This document shows, piece after piece, positions 24,553 to 31,495 of a stretch of 42,155 nt of DNA. How positions within the stretch are numbered: the first letter of the stretch is position 1; the number at the start of each line of letters is the position of its first letter. A program made the translations under genes and the position numbers. Source of the stretch: an uncultured Eubacteriales bacterium (GTDB lineage Bacteria > Bacillota > Clostridia > Oscillospirales > Acutalibacteraceae); assembly GCA_949293815.1 (NCBI GenBank), contig CASFEZ010000019.1, positions 1 to 42,155 of the forward strand, in the 5' to 3' direction. Below the pieces are notes generated by a model that searched no databases, was not told the DNA's origin, and was given only the letters and a program-made list of their open reading frames with translations.

Positions 24553-25299
24553 ATGAAAAAACAATTAAACAAAATTTATCCGGTTCCAACGGGGCAGTAC
24601 ATTTTGTGGATGGTCATCCGTGCGCTGCTTTTTGCCTATGGGATCTATGGCTTGTTTACCGGTTCAGTGACAAAATTTTTAATGGGCATGTTTTCCATTG
24701 CTTTTACCCATTTGTGGGATTTGTTTCAGCTTTTGGGCGGCAAATCGTTTATTACCCGGGTGGATTATTTTTCGCAAACCCTGTTGAATGTCTTTATTTT
24801 TGTCGGCTGTGTCATTGGTCCGTATTTGAATGACAGCACCAATTTCGGCTATATGGATTTGATTGAGCACAGCTTTGCCGGCATTTTGGCTTCCTGGTTC
24901 GGCTATGATTTGGCAACCACCATTCAGGGCAGGAAGCACCACCTGAAGCCTGCGCTGGCAGCGCTGTTCAGCGTATTGTTCTCGTTAAGCATCGGCGCCG
25001 CCTGGGAGTTCTATGAATTTACCATGGATCGTATTTACGGCTATGATTTGCAAAATTCCATCGCCATTTCGGAAATCGGATTGGTGGATACCATGGAGGA
25101 TATGATTTGCTGCGCCGCCGGTTCCCTGGTGGGCATGTTCTGGGTAGCCTTTTATAAAAACGGCATCATCGGCAAAGGCAGAAAAGAGCTGCGGCAAAAG
25201 GTAAAGGCGCAGTCCAAATTTGATCGGGAAGAGGAGCTGGCGTATTTGGAAGAGCTGCGCCGGCAGGAGAAAAAGCAAGAAAAGGAGAAAACAGAATGA
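24553..25299 (+). CDS. Polytopic membrane protein, YjdF/DUF2238-like
   Basis: A 248-residue protein with about six membrane helices and a charged cytoplasmic tail of about 35 residues (REEELAYLEELRRQEKKQEK). Conserved-looking polar residues lie inside membrane segments: HLWDLFQLLG (about 53), DLIEHSFAGILASWFG (about 98-113), GAAWEFYEFTMDR (about 148-160) and GLVDTMEDMICCAAGSLVG (about 176-194). The H-G, WE-E and DT-D pattern resembles the DUF2238 (YjdF) family, whose function is unknown. The gene ends in ATGA, overlapping the degV start by 4 bases, so a membrane protein and a fatty-acid-binding protein are made together; a role in lipid handling is an inference from that pairing. The ribosome site GGATGGAG is about 12 nt from the start. 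Confidence 0.75.
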   Translation: MKKQLNKIYPVPTGQYILWMVIRALLFAYGIYGLFTGSVTKFLMGMFSIAFTHLWDLFQLLGGKSFITRVDYFSQTLLNVFIFVGCVIGPYLNDSTNFGYMDLIEHSFAGILASWFGYDLATTIQGRKHHLKPALAALFSVLFSLSIGAAWEFYEFTMDRIYGYDLQNSIAISEIGLVDTMEDMICCAAGSLVGMFWVAFYKNGIIGKGRKELRQKVKAQSKFDREEELAYLEELRRQEKKQEKEKTE

Positions 25300-26141
25300 G
25301 CATTCAATTGAGCATTGACAGTACCATCACCCTGCCAAAATCCCATTTGGAGAAATACCACATTACCGTTTTGCCCATGCACATTGTGTTCGGCGAGGAG
25401 AGCTTTGACGACAGCGTGAATATCGATGCGGAAAAGCTGATCAAGCGCTATCAGGAAACCGGCGAAATTCCCTCCACCTCTGCCTGTGCGATTGGCGAAT
25501 ACCAGGAGCTGTTTTCGCGCCTGACGGCGGACGGGAGCGAGGTTATTCATTTCTGCATGGCGTCCGAAATGTCCAGCACCTATCAAAATGCCTGCATTGC
25601 CGCCAAGGATTTTGATTCGGTTTCCGTGGTGGATACCCGTAATATCACTTCCGGTACCGGTCTGATGGTGCTGAAAGCCGCCGAGCTGCGGGACAACGGC
25701 TATTCCGTCAAAGAGATTTTGCGCCATGTGGAGCAAATGCTGCCGAAAATTCGCTCCAGCTTTATTCTGGAAAACCTTTCTTTCCTGGCAAAGAACGGCA
25801 GATGCCCCAGTGTGGTTGCCTTCGGCGCGAACGTATTGGGGATCAAGCCGTCGATTGTGGTGGAAAACGGTAAAATGTCGGTGGGCAAAAAATTCCGCGG
25901 CAAGTTTGATGTCTGCGTGCAAAAGTATATTCAAAGCCTGTTGGAAAACAACGATTCGGTGGATACCTCCCGTGTTTCCGTGGAGTATGCTTACGGCATT
26001 ACCGAAGCGCAGGTGGATATGATTAAACGGGAAATTCGCAAATACAAAAAATTTGATGAAGTCATTACGGTATACACCAGCTCCACCATCACCGCCCACT
26101 GCGGTCAGGGGGTTATCGGTGTTCTGTATTTGGAAAAATAA
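25296..26141 (+). CDS. DegV family fatty-acid-binding protein
   Basis: DegV/FakB proteins hold a fatty acid, and some present it to the kinase FakA. The 281-residue protein has the typical beginning, a strand leading to IDSTITLP (about 7-14), where the family usually has TDST, then MHIVFGEESFDDSV (about 27-40), IPSTSACAIGEYQELF (about 61-76) and the ligand-side VVDTRNITSGTGLMVL (about 113-128). Later it has SFLAKNGRCPSVVAFGANVLGIKP in two parts (about 165-188), the usual NGRI-like helix with RCPS. The Ser-Thr pair after Asp is kept. No fakA (dak) gene lies in this window. Translation is coupled to the membrane protein before it. Confidence 0.92.
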   Translation: MSIQLSIDSTITLPKSHLEKYHITVLPMHIVFGEESFDDSVNIDAEKLIKRYQETGEIPSTSACAIGEYQELFSRLTADGSEVIHFCMASEMSSTYQNACIAAKDFDSVSVVDTRNITSGTGLMVLKAAELRDNGYSVKEILRHVEQMLPKIRSSFILENLSFLAKNGRCPSVVAFGANVLGIKPSIVVENGKMSVGKKFRGKFDVCVQKYIQSLLENNDSVDTSRVSVEYAYGITEAQVDMIKREIRKYKKFDEVITVYTSSTITAHCGQGVIGVLYLEK

Positions 26142-26183
26142 TTTTGCAGGGTATCTGAAAAGGTCAAGTGCTACTTATAAAGA

Positions 26184-26228
26184 GCGACCGTAAACCGGTT
26201 ATATCGGTTTTATGGTCGTTTATTTTTG
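26184..26228 (+). terminator. Terminator of the membrane-protein/DegV operon
   Basis: A 14-bp stem (26184-26197 with 26205-26219) containing one bulge and two G-U pairs closes a 7-nt loop and runs into a T-rich tail at 26219-26228. Confidence 0.8.
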
Positions 26229-26480
26229 TAATGTGCAAAAATAAACATAACCACCTAAAAAATAAATAAATATATAAATATTATTGCATTTGTATGGATA
26301 AAAATAATAAATAGCAATAAAAAGTTATATTATTCTAAAAAATATATTATTTTTGTCCTGACTTATGCTAAACTTATTATAAATTGAAGATAAGGTTTTA
26401 TCATTTGATTATATTGCTTGCGTGTTGAAAATGTTTGATTGTGATGAATGAAATTACATTTTAAAGATAAGGCGGTGATT
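26229..26480. other. Very AT-rich leader region of the amidase cluster
   Basis: The sequence is strikingly AT-rich compared with its surroundings and codes for nothing recognisable. A possible promoter is TTGTCC (26353-26358), a 16-bp spacer and TATTAT (26375-26380), with an AT-rich stretch upstream that could act as an UP element. The base composition recovers only partly in the following genes. Confidence 0.4.
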
Positions 26481-26483
26481 CCC

Positions 26484-26579
26484 ATGATTTATTCTATTGA
26501 CTTTCTATGACAGTTACTGAGAAGATTTTTTGCTTATGTAAAGTTGTTGCAATCTATAAGCGAATCTAATTTTCAATAG
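26484..26579 (+). pseudogene. Tiny reading frame interrupted by one TGA
   Basis: AAGGCGGTGA (26469-26478), almost the full complement of the 16S rRNA tail, stands 5 nt before ATG 26484. The frame reads MIYSIDFL, then TGA (26508-26510), then 22 more codons without a stop (QLLRRFFAYVKLLQ and so on) to TAG 26577-26579. A single-base change TGA to TGG would give a 31-residue amphipathic peptide. As it stands it could be an 8-residue leader peptide, a decayed peptide gene, or a recoded one. ATG 26507 overlaps the TGA and opens a second frame of 20 codons to 26569. No protein family is recognised. Confidence 0.35.
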
Positions 26580-26634
26580 ACAACGGCTGTGGCTGTTCCT
26601 ATTGTTTCTCTTCCGTTTCCATCATAGAAAGTCA
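26498..26634 (+). repeat. 13-bp perfect inverted repeat around the leader
   Basis: TGACTTTCTATGA at 26498-26510 is repeated in inverted orientation at 26622-26634, 111 bases apart. The left copy covers the last codons and the TGA of the tiny reading frame; the right copy lies 51 bases before the amidase start. An inner 8-bp inverted pair (TCTATTGA near 26493, TCAATAGA near 26574) adds to the symmetry. Confidence 0.6.
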
Positions 26635-26685
26635 TATAAACAAACGACGATATTTTCTTATGATTTGATGAAAGGAAGATCTATT

Positions 26686-27597
26686 ATGAAAAAGATTCTT
26701 GGGATGACAACACTATTATCTGTCTTGATTGTGCTTTTTGCTGTAACAGCAAACGCCGTTGATGTGAATGAGCCAGGAACGGATTCCGCGATGAATCCGC
26801 CTTATGAAGAACAAATGACGGCACTTGCGCCGATCGTTGATGATTTTGAACCAATCGATCTGCCTCCGGCGGATATATCTGCCCTGCAAGCGAATGATTC
26901 GTCTGCTGCCATGCGCGATGATATTATCTATCCGGACGGCGTTACCTTTCTGCCGGCTTCCGGCGCAAGCACAAGGTCGTCATGGACCTACAACTATAGC
27001 GGTGCAGTGGCTGCAAATTATGCCCAGACTTATGCAACAACGCGGAATGATATATATAAAGATCTGGATGATAATGATTGCACAAACTTTGTGTCGCAGG
27101 CAACTGCCGTTGGCGGTGTGTATTCGTTTATTTCTGATTATGACGGTGTGCCATCGCTTTTTCAGGACTGGATTTGTGAAGACAATCCAAATGCGTGGTA
27201 CATGATTAAAAAGGAACGCGCCATCGGATATGATTATTGGGTGTATTCCAGGTCATGGGCTTTTGTTAATGATTTCAGGTACTTTCATACTGCCCGGGCA
27301 GCTGCGGGGAGCAATACTTTCTCCGGCAAACTCTCTGCTGCACCGCCGTATACGACAACAAATGAATCGGCTAATTTTGAGTATAAATTACGAAAGAATG
27401 CCGAAGTAGGTCAGGTTTGGCAGCTTGATGGAAGACACTCTATTATCATTACACGAGTAACGCAAATGCCGGGTGGTTATAATTATGTCTGGTATAGTGC
27501 GCATAGTAATAATGTCCAGAATGGTGATATTCATCAATTCTTAAACTTCTGTTGGCAGAATAAAAACACGACCATCTATCGTTTGCGATTCAGTTGA
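26686..27597 (+). CDS. Secreted amidase-like cysteine protein (amidase_6 type)
   Basis: A 303-residue exported protein: a signal peptide (about 1-22, ending VTANA), an acidic proline-rich linker of about 80 residues, then a catalytic-looking domain. Its core motifs are DDNDCTNFVSQATAVGGVYS (about 128-147), with the likely catalytic cysteine, a Trp/Tyr-rich middle, VWQLDGRHSIIITRV (about 245-259), with the likely histidine, and VWYSAHSNNVQNGDI (about 268-282). This matches the putative amidase domain (Pfam amidase_6) as I remember it, a papain-like fold proposed to cut cell-wall or peptide amide bonds. AAAGGAAG lies 7 nt before ATG 26686. The gene opens the AT-rich cluster and is followed after 25 bases by a membrane-protein gene. 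Confidence 0.82.
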   Translation: MKKILGMTTLLSVLIVLFAVTANAVDVNEPGTDSAMNPPYEEQMTALAPIVDDFEPIDLPPADISALQANDSSAAMRDDIIYPDGVTFLPASGASTRSSWTYNYSGAVAANYAQTYATTRNDIYKDLDDNDCTNFVSQATAVGGVYSFISDYDGVPSLFQDWICEDNPNAWYMIKKERAIGYDYWVYSRSWAFVNDFRYFHTARAAAGSNTFSGKLSAAPPYTTTNESANFEYKLRKNAEVGQVWQLDGRHSIIITRVTQMPGGYNYVWYSAHSNNVQNGDIHQFLNFCWQNKNTTIYRLRFS

Positions 27598-27622
27598 CAG
27601 CAAAGGAAAGGGGCTGCAAAAG

Positions 27623-28237
27623 ATGCAGAAGAAAATAAGCAGAAAAAAGCGATATTTATGGATTGCTGTTGTATTGTTTTTGATTGCGCTTGCCGGGGGA
27701 ATCTTCTCTCTGATCCGACCCTTTTCCGTAAAAACGATCTATCTTCGCCTGTCACCTGTTTGTGCGGATCAGGAAAGTTTTGAGGAAACGATCAGCTATG
27801 TCAATCGGAACCGCTATGACACCTCGGGGCAATTTATACATGGATTTGATGAGTTTGATTCAACATCTTATGAGGATTATGTACATGTCTGGCTAAATTT
27901 TGAGGTGGCGAATCATACGCCATGGCGCGCCAGTGTCGGCGATGGATATATCGTCAGTTTAGAAAAGGCGGATTTTGTTATCTATAAGCGCCCTATGGTG
28001 ATAGACACTTATGTTAATTCTTATGAGCAAACTTTTACAGAAGACGGGTTTGATTTAATCTGTTACCGCGGCAATATGAGCGATGAGGAATTGATTGATA
28101 AAATTAGACAGCTAAGGATTAGCATCTATTATGAAACCGACTTGTTTAACTCTCTTTCGATGAAGATGGATCTTTCGGATGTTGTTTTTGTTACAGATGA
28201 GGAATATTTCAGCATTCGGGATGCTGCGGAGGCATAA
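27623..28237 (+). CDS. Single-pass membrane protein of unknown function
   Basis: I do not recognise this 204-residue protein. It begins with a basic cytoplasmic end (MQKKISRKKRYLW), one membrane helix (about 12-33, IAVVLFLIALAGGIFSL), and then about 170 residues outside, with beta-like stretches (YVHVWLNFEVANHT, DGYIVSLEKADFVIYKRP) and an acidic end (VVFVTDEEYFSI). There is one cysteine at residue 46, just after the helix, and one near residue 146. It might be an accessory or immunity-like partner of the amidase or of the permease downstream; this rests on gene order alone. AAAGGGG lies about 9 nt before the start. A terminator stands between it and the next gene. Confidence 0.75.
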   Translation: MQKKISRKKRYLWIAVVLFLIALAGGIFSLIRPFSVKTIYLRLSPVCADQESFEETISYVNRNRYDTSGQFIHGFDEFDSTSYEDYVHVWLNFEVANHTPWRASVGDGYIVSLEKADFVIYKRPMVIDTYVNSYEQTFTEDGFDLICYRGNMSDEELIDKIRQLRISIYYETDLFNSLSMKMDLSDVVFVTDEEYFSIRDAAEA

Positions 28238-28251
28238 TGGTTCAATGAAAA

Positions 28252-28293
28252 GCAGACGGCAGCGTTCATATGGCGTTGCCGTCTGCGGTTTTA
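28252..28293 (+). terminator. Terminator between the membrane-protein and permease genes
   Basis: The 13-nt arms 28252-28264 and 28274-28286 pair fully (one G-U) around a 9-nt loop and are followed by TTTTATT. It should reduce but may not abolish transcription into the permease gene, for which no separate promoter is obvious. Confidence 0.8.
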
Positions 28294-28317
28294 TTCGGAA
28301 AGAAGGTGTGATTTGAC

Positions 28318-30438
28318 ATGACAGGCAAACGAAAAATTTTTGATACGACAGCCGTGGGGGTTGTTTGCTGTTTTGCGGCGGCTTTGTTTGGATGTATTTT
28401 TTCCATACAATTTTTCGGACGGCAGGCGTCCTGTCAGCAGGCAGAGGAAAAGTATGGCTCATACCAGTTAATCATTCATGATCTTTCATTTGAAAATGCG
28501 AATGAGATCGCAGAGGATTTTTTACTGTCGGAATATGAAATCTTTTCACAGCTGATTTATCAACAGGAGAATACGGTCAGCCGAACAATATATGCGCGGG
28601 CACCGTATTGTTCTTTATCCGGCAGTTATCTTTTGGCAGGGCATTTTCCTGACAATCCGAAGGAGGTTTTAATTGACGCTCAAATCGCTGCGAAGAATGG
28701 CGAAACTTATTCTTCCTTTGTGGGAAAGAAAATTATGATTCTTGGTGAAGAATATACCGTCAGTGGTGTGACGAAAGAGACTGATTTTATTGCTGATATT
28801 CCTGCCAATACCTATATTTTTCCTGCATCACCGGATGCACCCGACGAGGCATTTTCGATTGTACTTCGCAGCAATTTAAGGAATCCTGCCCTGCTGGCTC
28901 TGTATTTGTCTGTTAAATATGATATTCCTATAAACATCATAACATACAACCAGAATGTGCTGATGGGTGCTGGATTGAACGCGTGGCATTTTCCGACAAG
29001 TGCGCCCAGATTTTGTGAGAGTGCCATTCTTTTATTCGCCCTCCTTTTGTTCTCTACAGTAATCGCTGTTGTCGCAGGGCGCGCCAATGGGGCGAAAAAG
29101 CCGGGAAGAATTCTGCTGATCTCCATGCTTCCCTTTGTAATCGGTATGCTTGCTGGACTGCTTGTTCCATTTGTGGTGTTTTCAATAAAAATTTCTGGCA
29201 TTTTGTATTTTCTATTCTGTGCGCTGGTTATTTATACTGCTGCGGCTGTTCTGTACGCCATGCAGCTTGGACTTGCGGCGCTTTTGAAAAAAATGGCTGA
29301 CAGGCAACGGCGCGTTAATGCTACTCTGCTTGTCTGTTGTGCTTGTGTTGTTATCTGTTCCTCTATCTATTGCATGACAGATTTCTTCCCGAATGCCGCA
29401 TCGCGGGCGGCAGAAGCCGGTTATTCTTATCGGTTGGAAATGACCTATCCTGTACAGGATGATACAACCGCGCTGCAATCGCGGATTCAGAAAAAAATCT
29501 TGGATGAAAATGACCTGTTTGAGGCGGATGAATTAAAGTTTATATATGAGTCCTTTGACCTGCCAAAGGAAAAGTTATCTGTTTCGTATCAGCGATATTT
29601 TTCCGTTCTTTCCACGGATAATGGAACGCAGCTTTCCAATCCCTCTTCACAAAATGTAAGGGCTTTGGGAGTGTTGTTGACAGCAGAGGAAAAAACACTG
29701 CGCGCGTTTTGCGGCGCGAATGGGGCGCAGGCGCCGCTGGCAGAGGGAGAATGCGCTGTTGTGCGGCAGATGGGCGGAAATAAGGATTATGGCTTTCTAT
29801 TTGATATTTCTGCCGGCGATACGATAGGGCTTTATGTCGACAATTTGAAAGCAATGCCAGGGTTCCCGGGAATGGAGCAAATGACGGTGAAAACCACATA
29901 TGATTCTATTTCTGTCTATAGCGATTTGTTGATGTATATGCCTGCCGTCTTTGTTAACGGTAAGACCTTTGAACAAAGCGCGGAAAATACCGATGTTTAT
30001 CAGGTGATTTTACTTCGCAAAGCCGCAGAAGCACAACAGGTAAATACATATTTATCGGATATCGCGGGAATTTCGTATATGAATCTTTTGCAGGAGGCTC
30101 AAATAATACAGGGGGAAACGATTATTTTTTCCCTCCAGACTGGAGCATTACTGCTGATAACTGTGCTACTTGTATGTGTGCTGTGGCGAAAAAAAGTTGA
30201 TAAGACAGAGGGAAAGAAAGATGGGATATGGATGATTTTGTTTTTGCTGTTTATCTTCTTATTGACGCTTAGCTGCACCTATTTGCTGTATTTGCTTCAT
30301 AGTAAAGGAAATATTGCTATTCCATATCAGTATCCTTGGGATGCATATTTGATTGTCTGCTTGTTGCTTATTGTTATCCGGCTTTGGAGAAGCAGAAGGC
30401 AAGCAAACAAAATTAAAGATAATGGTGAAGAAATATAA
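28318..30438 (+). CDS. FtsX/MacB-type ABC permease without a neighbouring ATPase
   Basis: A 706-residue membrane protein with the layout of FtsX/MacB-type permeases: an N-terminal helix (about 12-33), an outer domain of about 190 residues (LAGHFPDNPKEVLIDAQIAA and VGKKIMILGEEYTVSGVTKE are the typical MacB-core phrases), then membrane helices around 238-330, a helix near 340-358, a second outer domain (about 370-590) with a similar VRQMGGNKDYGFLFDISAGD phrase, and helices from about 605 to 690. Such proteins work with a cytoplasmic LolD/FtsE-type ATPase, none of which is encoded nearby. It could be an orphan mechanotransmission protein or borrow an ATPase. GAAGGTGTG lies 8 nt before the start. 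The gene uses more A and T than the housekeeping genes around. Confidence 0.72.
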   Translation: MTGKRKIFDTTAVGVVCCFAAALFGCIFSIQFFGRQASCQQAEEKYGSYQLIIHDLSFENANEIAEDFLLSEYEIFSQLIYQQENTVSRTIYARAPYCSLSGSYLLAGHFPDNPKEVLIDAQIAAKNGETYSSFVGKKIMILGEEYTVSGVTKETDFIADIPANTYIFPASPDAPDEAFSIVLRSNLRNPALLALYLSVKYDIPINIITYNQNVLMGAGLNAWHFPTSAPRFCESAILLFALLLFSTVIAVVAGRANGAKKPGRILLISMLPFVIGMLAGLLVPFVVFSIKISGILYFLFCALVIYTAAAVLYAMQLGLAALLKKMADRQRRVNATLLVCCACVVICSSIYCMTDFFPNAASRAAEAGYSYRLEMTYPVQDDTTALQSRIQKKILDENDLFEADELKFIYESFDLPKEKLSVSYQRYFSVLSTDNGTQLSNPSSQNVRALGVLLTAEEKTLRAFCGANGAQAPLAEGECAVVRQMGGNKDYGFLFDISAGDTIGLYVDNLKAMPGFPGMEQMTVKTTYDSISVYSDLLMYMPAVFVNGKTFEQSAENTDVYQVILLRKAAEAQQVNTYLSDIAGISYMNLLQEAQIIQGETIIFSLQTGALLLITVLLVCVLWRKKVDKTEGKKDGIWMILFLLFIFLLTLSCTYLLYLLHSKGNIAIPYQYPWDAYLIVCLLLIVIRLWRSRRQANKIKDNGEEI

Positions 30439-30484
30439 TTTTGGCAGCTCCTGTTGATGAGTCAGACGTATAATTTTTGTGAAA

Positions 30485-30532
30485 AATACAAAAACCTGCT
30501 CTGCCGCATTTGCGCAGAGCAGGTTATATTTT
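30485..30532. terminator. Bidirectional terminator
   Basis: An 11-bp perfect stem (30493-30503 with 30515-30525), extended by an inner CGC/GCG, has A-rich sequence on its left and a T-rich tail on its right, so it can serve both the permease gene and the convergent dockerin gene. Confidence 0.8.
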
Positions 30533-30544
30533 AACGGTAGTCAA

Positions 30545-31408
30545 TTAGAACAGCTGGTCGAGTTTTTCAAAAGCGTCCATCATTTCCAACAGATCCACTT
30601 GCGTATAAGCAGATTCGTGGGCGTACATCACGCTTTCGGGATTGGTGGTGAAATTGGTGAAATCTAAAATGTTGGTGTTGCCGCTGGTTTCCTCATGTAT
30701 GGAAATCAGGTTCATGCCGTCATAATAGTAGGTGTGAACGGTGCTGCCTTCGGTAAAGGTATAGGCCTGTACCGCCTCACCGTTCCAGGTGGTATCGGAT
30801 TTGGCAAAGCCGGCGTCCAGCAGGGCGGCGGGCTTTTGCAGCGTAACCATCTCCGCCGTAAGCTCATCTTTGATCATATTCAAATCCAGCAATTCGCTGT
30901 CCGGGTCGGTGGCAGCTATCATACGGTTCAGCGCGTCAATATCCTCGCTTGTCAGCATGCAGTAACGGCTGGTCGAGGGGTCGATAAACTGGATGCCGCC
31001 GTCTGTCAGCAGAATGCCGAAAGACTGCGCGTCGTTTTTGCTGATAAACAGGACGTCGCTGCCGTAGAGACCTATCCCCAGGGTCGTGCCGCCCGCAACG
31101 GTTTCGTAATAGTAGTTGTCATATTCGGTCAGGCTTTCCAGCCGGAGCGCGCCGCGCAGCAGCAGACGGGCGTCGGCGGTTGTGACACGACCGTCGGCGT
31201 TAAAGTCACTGTGTGTAATCTGCTCCTGGGTTAAGCTCTCCAAGCCGGTGGCATAGCGCAGTACCAGACGGGCGTCCGAGGTCTGTACACGACCACTGTC
31301 GTTGACATCGCCCACCAAAGCCGAAGCGGAAAGGGCAAACAGCTGGGTCGAGAGAAGAATGACCGCAAGAAGTATTGCCGAACATTTTATGTGTTTCTTT
31401 TTCATCAT
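30545..31408 (-). CDS. Secreted protein with N-terminal dockerin, paralogue of the one at 21072
   Basis: A 287-residue exported protein. A signal peptide (about 1-31, ILLAVILLSTQLFALSASA) leads straight to two dockerin-like repeats, GDVNDSGRVQTSDARLVLRY (about 33-52) and SDFNADGRVTTADARLLLRG (about 66-85); both keep the calcium-loop Asp/Asn/Gly positions. The remaining 200 residues form a beta-like domain, with LYGSDVLFISKNDAQSFGIL, WNGEAVQAYTFTEGSTVHTY and YDGMNLISIHEETSGN, which follows the same order as the C-terminal parts of the proteins at 21072 and 4017. The role is unknown; dockerins suggest docking to a cohesin elsewhere in the genome. GGAGG lies 6 nt before ATG 31408 (a second ATG follows at once). 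Its own promoter is at 31437-31465. Confidence 0.8.
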   Translation of the reverse strand: MMKKKHIKCSAILLAVILLSTQLFALSASALVGDVNDSGRVQTSDARLVLRYATGLESLTQEQITHSDFNADGRVTTADARLLLRGALRLESLTEYDNYYYETVAGGTTLGIGLYGSDVLFISKNDAQSFGILLTDGGIQFIDPSTSRYCMLTSEDIDALNRMIAATDPDSELLDLNMIKDELTAEMVTLQKPAALLDAGFAKSDTTWNGEAVQAYTFTEGSTVHTYYYDGMNLISIHEETSGNTNILDFTNFTTNPESVMYAHESAYTQVDLLEMMDAFEKLDQLF

Positions 31409-31436
31409 GTGTATCCTCCATCATTCAGTTGTTATC

Positions 31437-31465
31437 AGTATAAATCAAAAACCGTGCAATTGCAA
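31437..31465 (-). promoter_or_regulatory. Promoter for the dockerin protein gene
   Basis: On the minus strand: TTGCAA (plus 31460-31465), a 17-bp spacer and TATACT (plus 31437-31442), 29 bases before the start. A 13-bp palindrome GTAAATCATTTAC overlaps the preceding gene's stop at 31487-31499. Confidence 0.65.
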
Positions 31466-31495
31466 GAAAGAATGATTGACAGATTTGTAAATCAT

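Noticed and set aside
26142-26690. Integrase attachment site or insertion sequence at the border of the AT-rich cluster
   Set aside because: No transposase or integrase gene, no tRNA and no clear direct repeats flanking 26.1-30.5 kb, so horizontal transfer stays an inference from composition.
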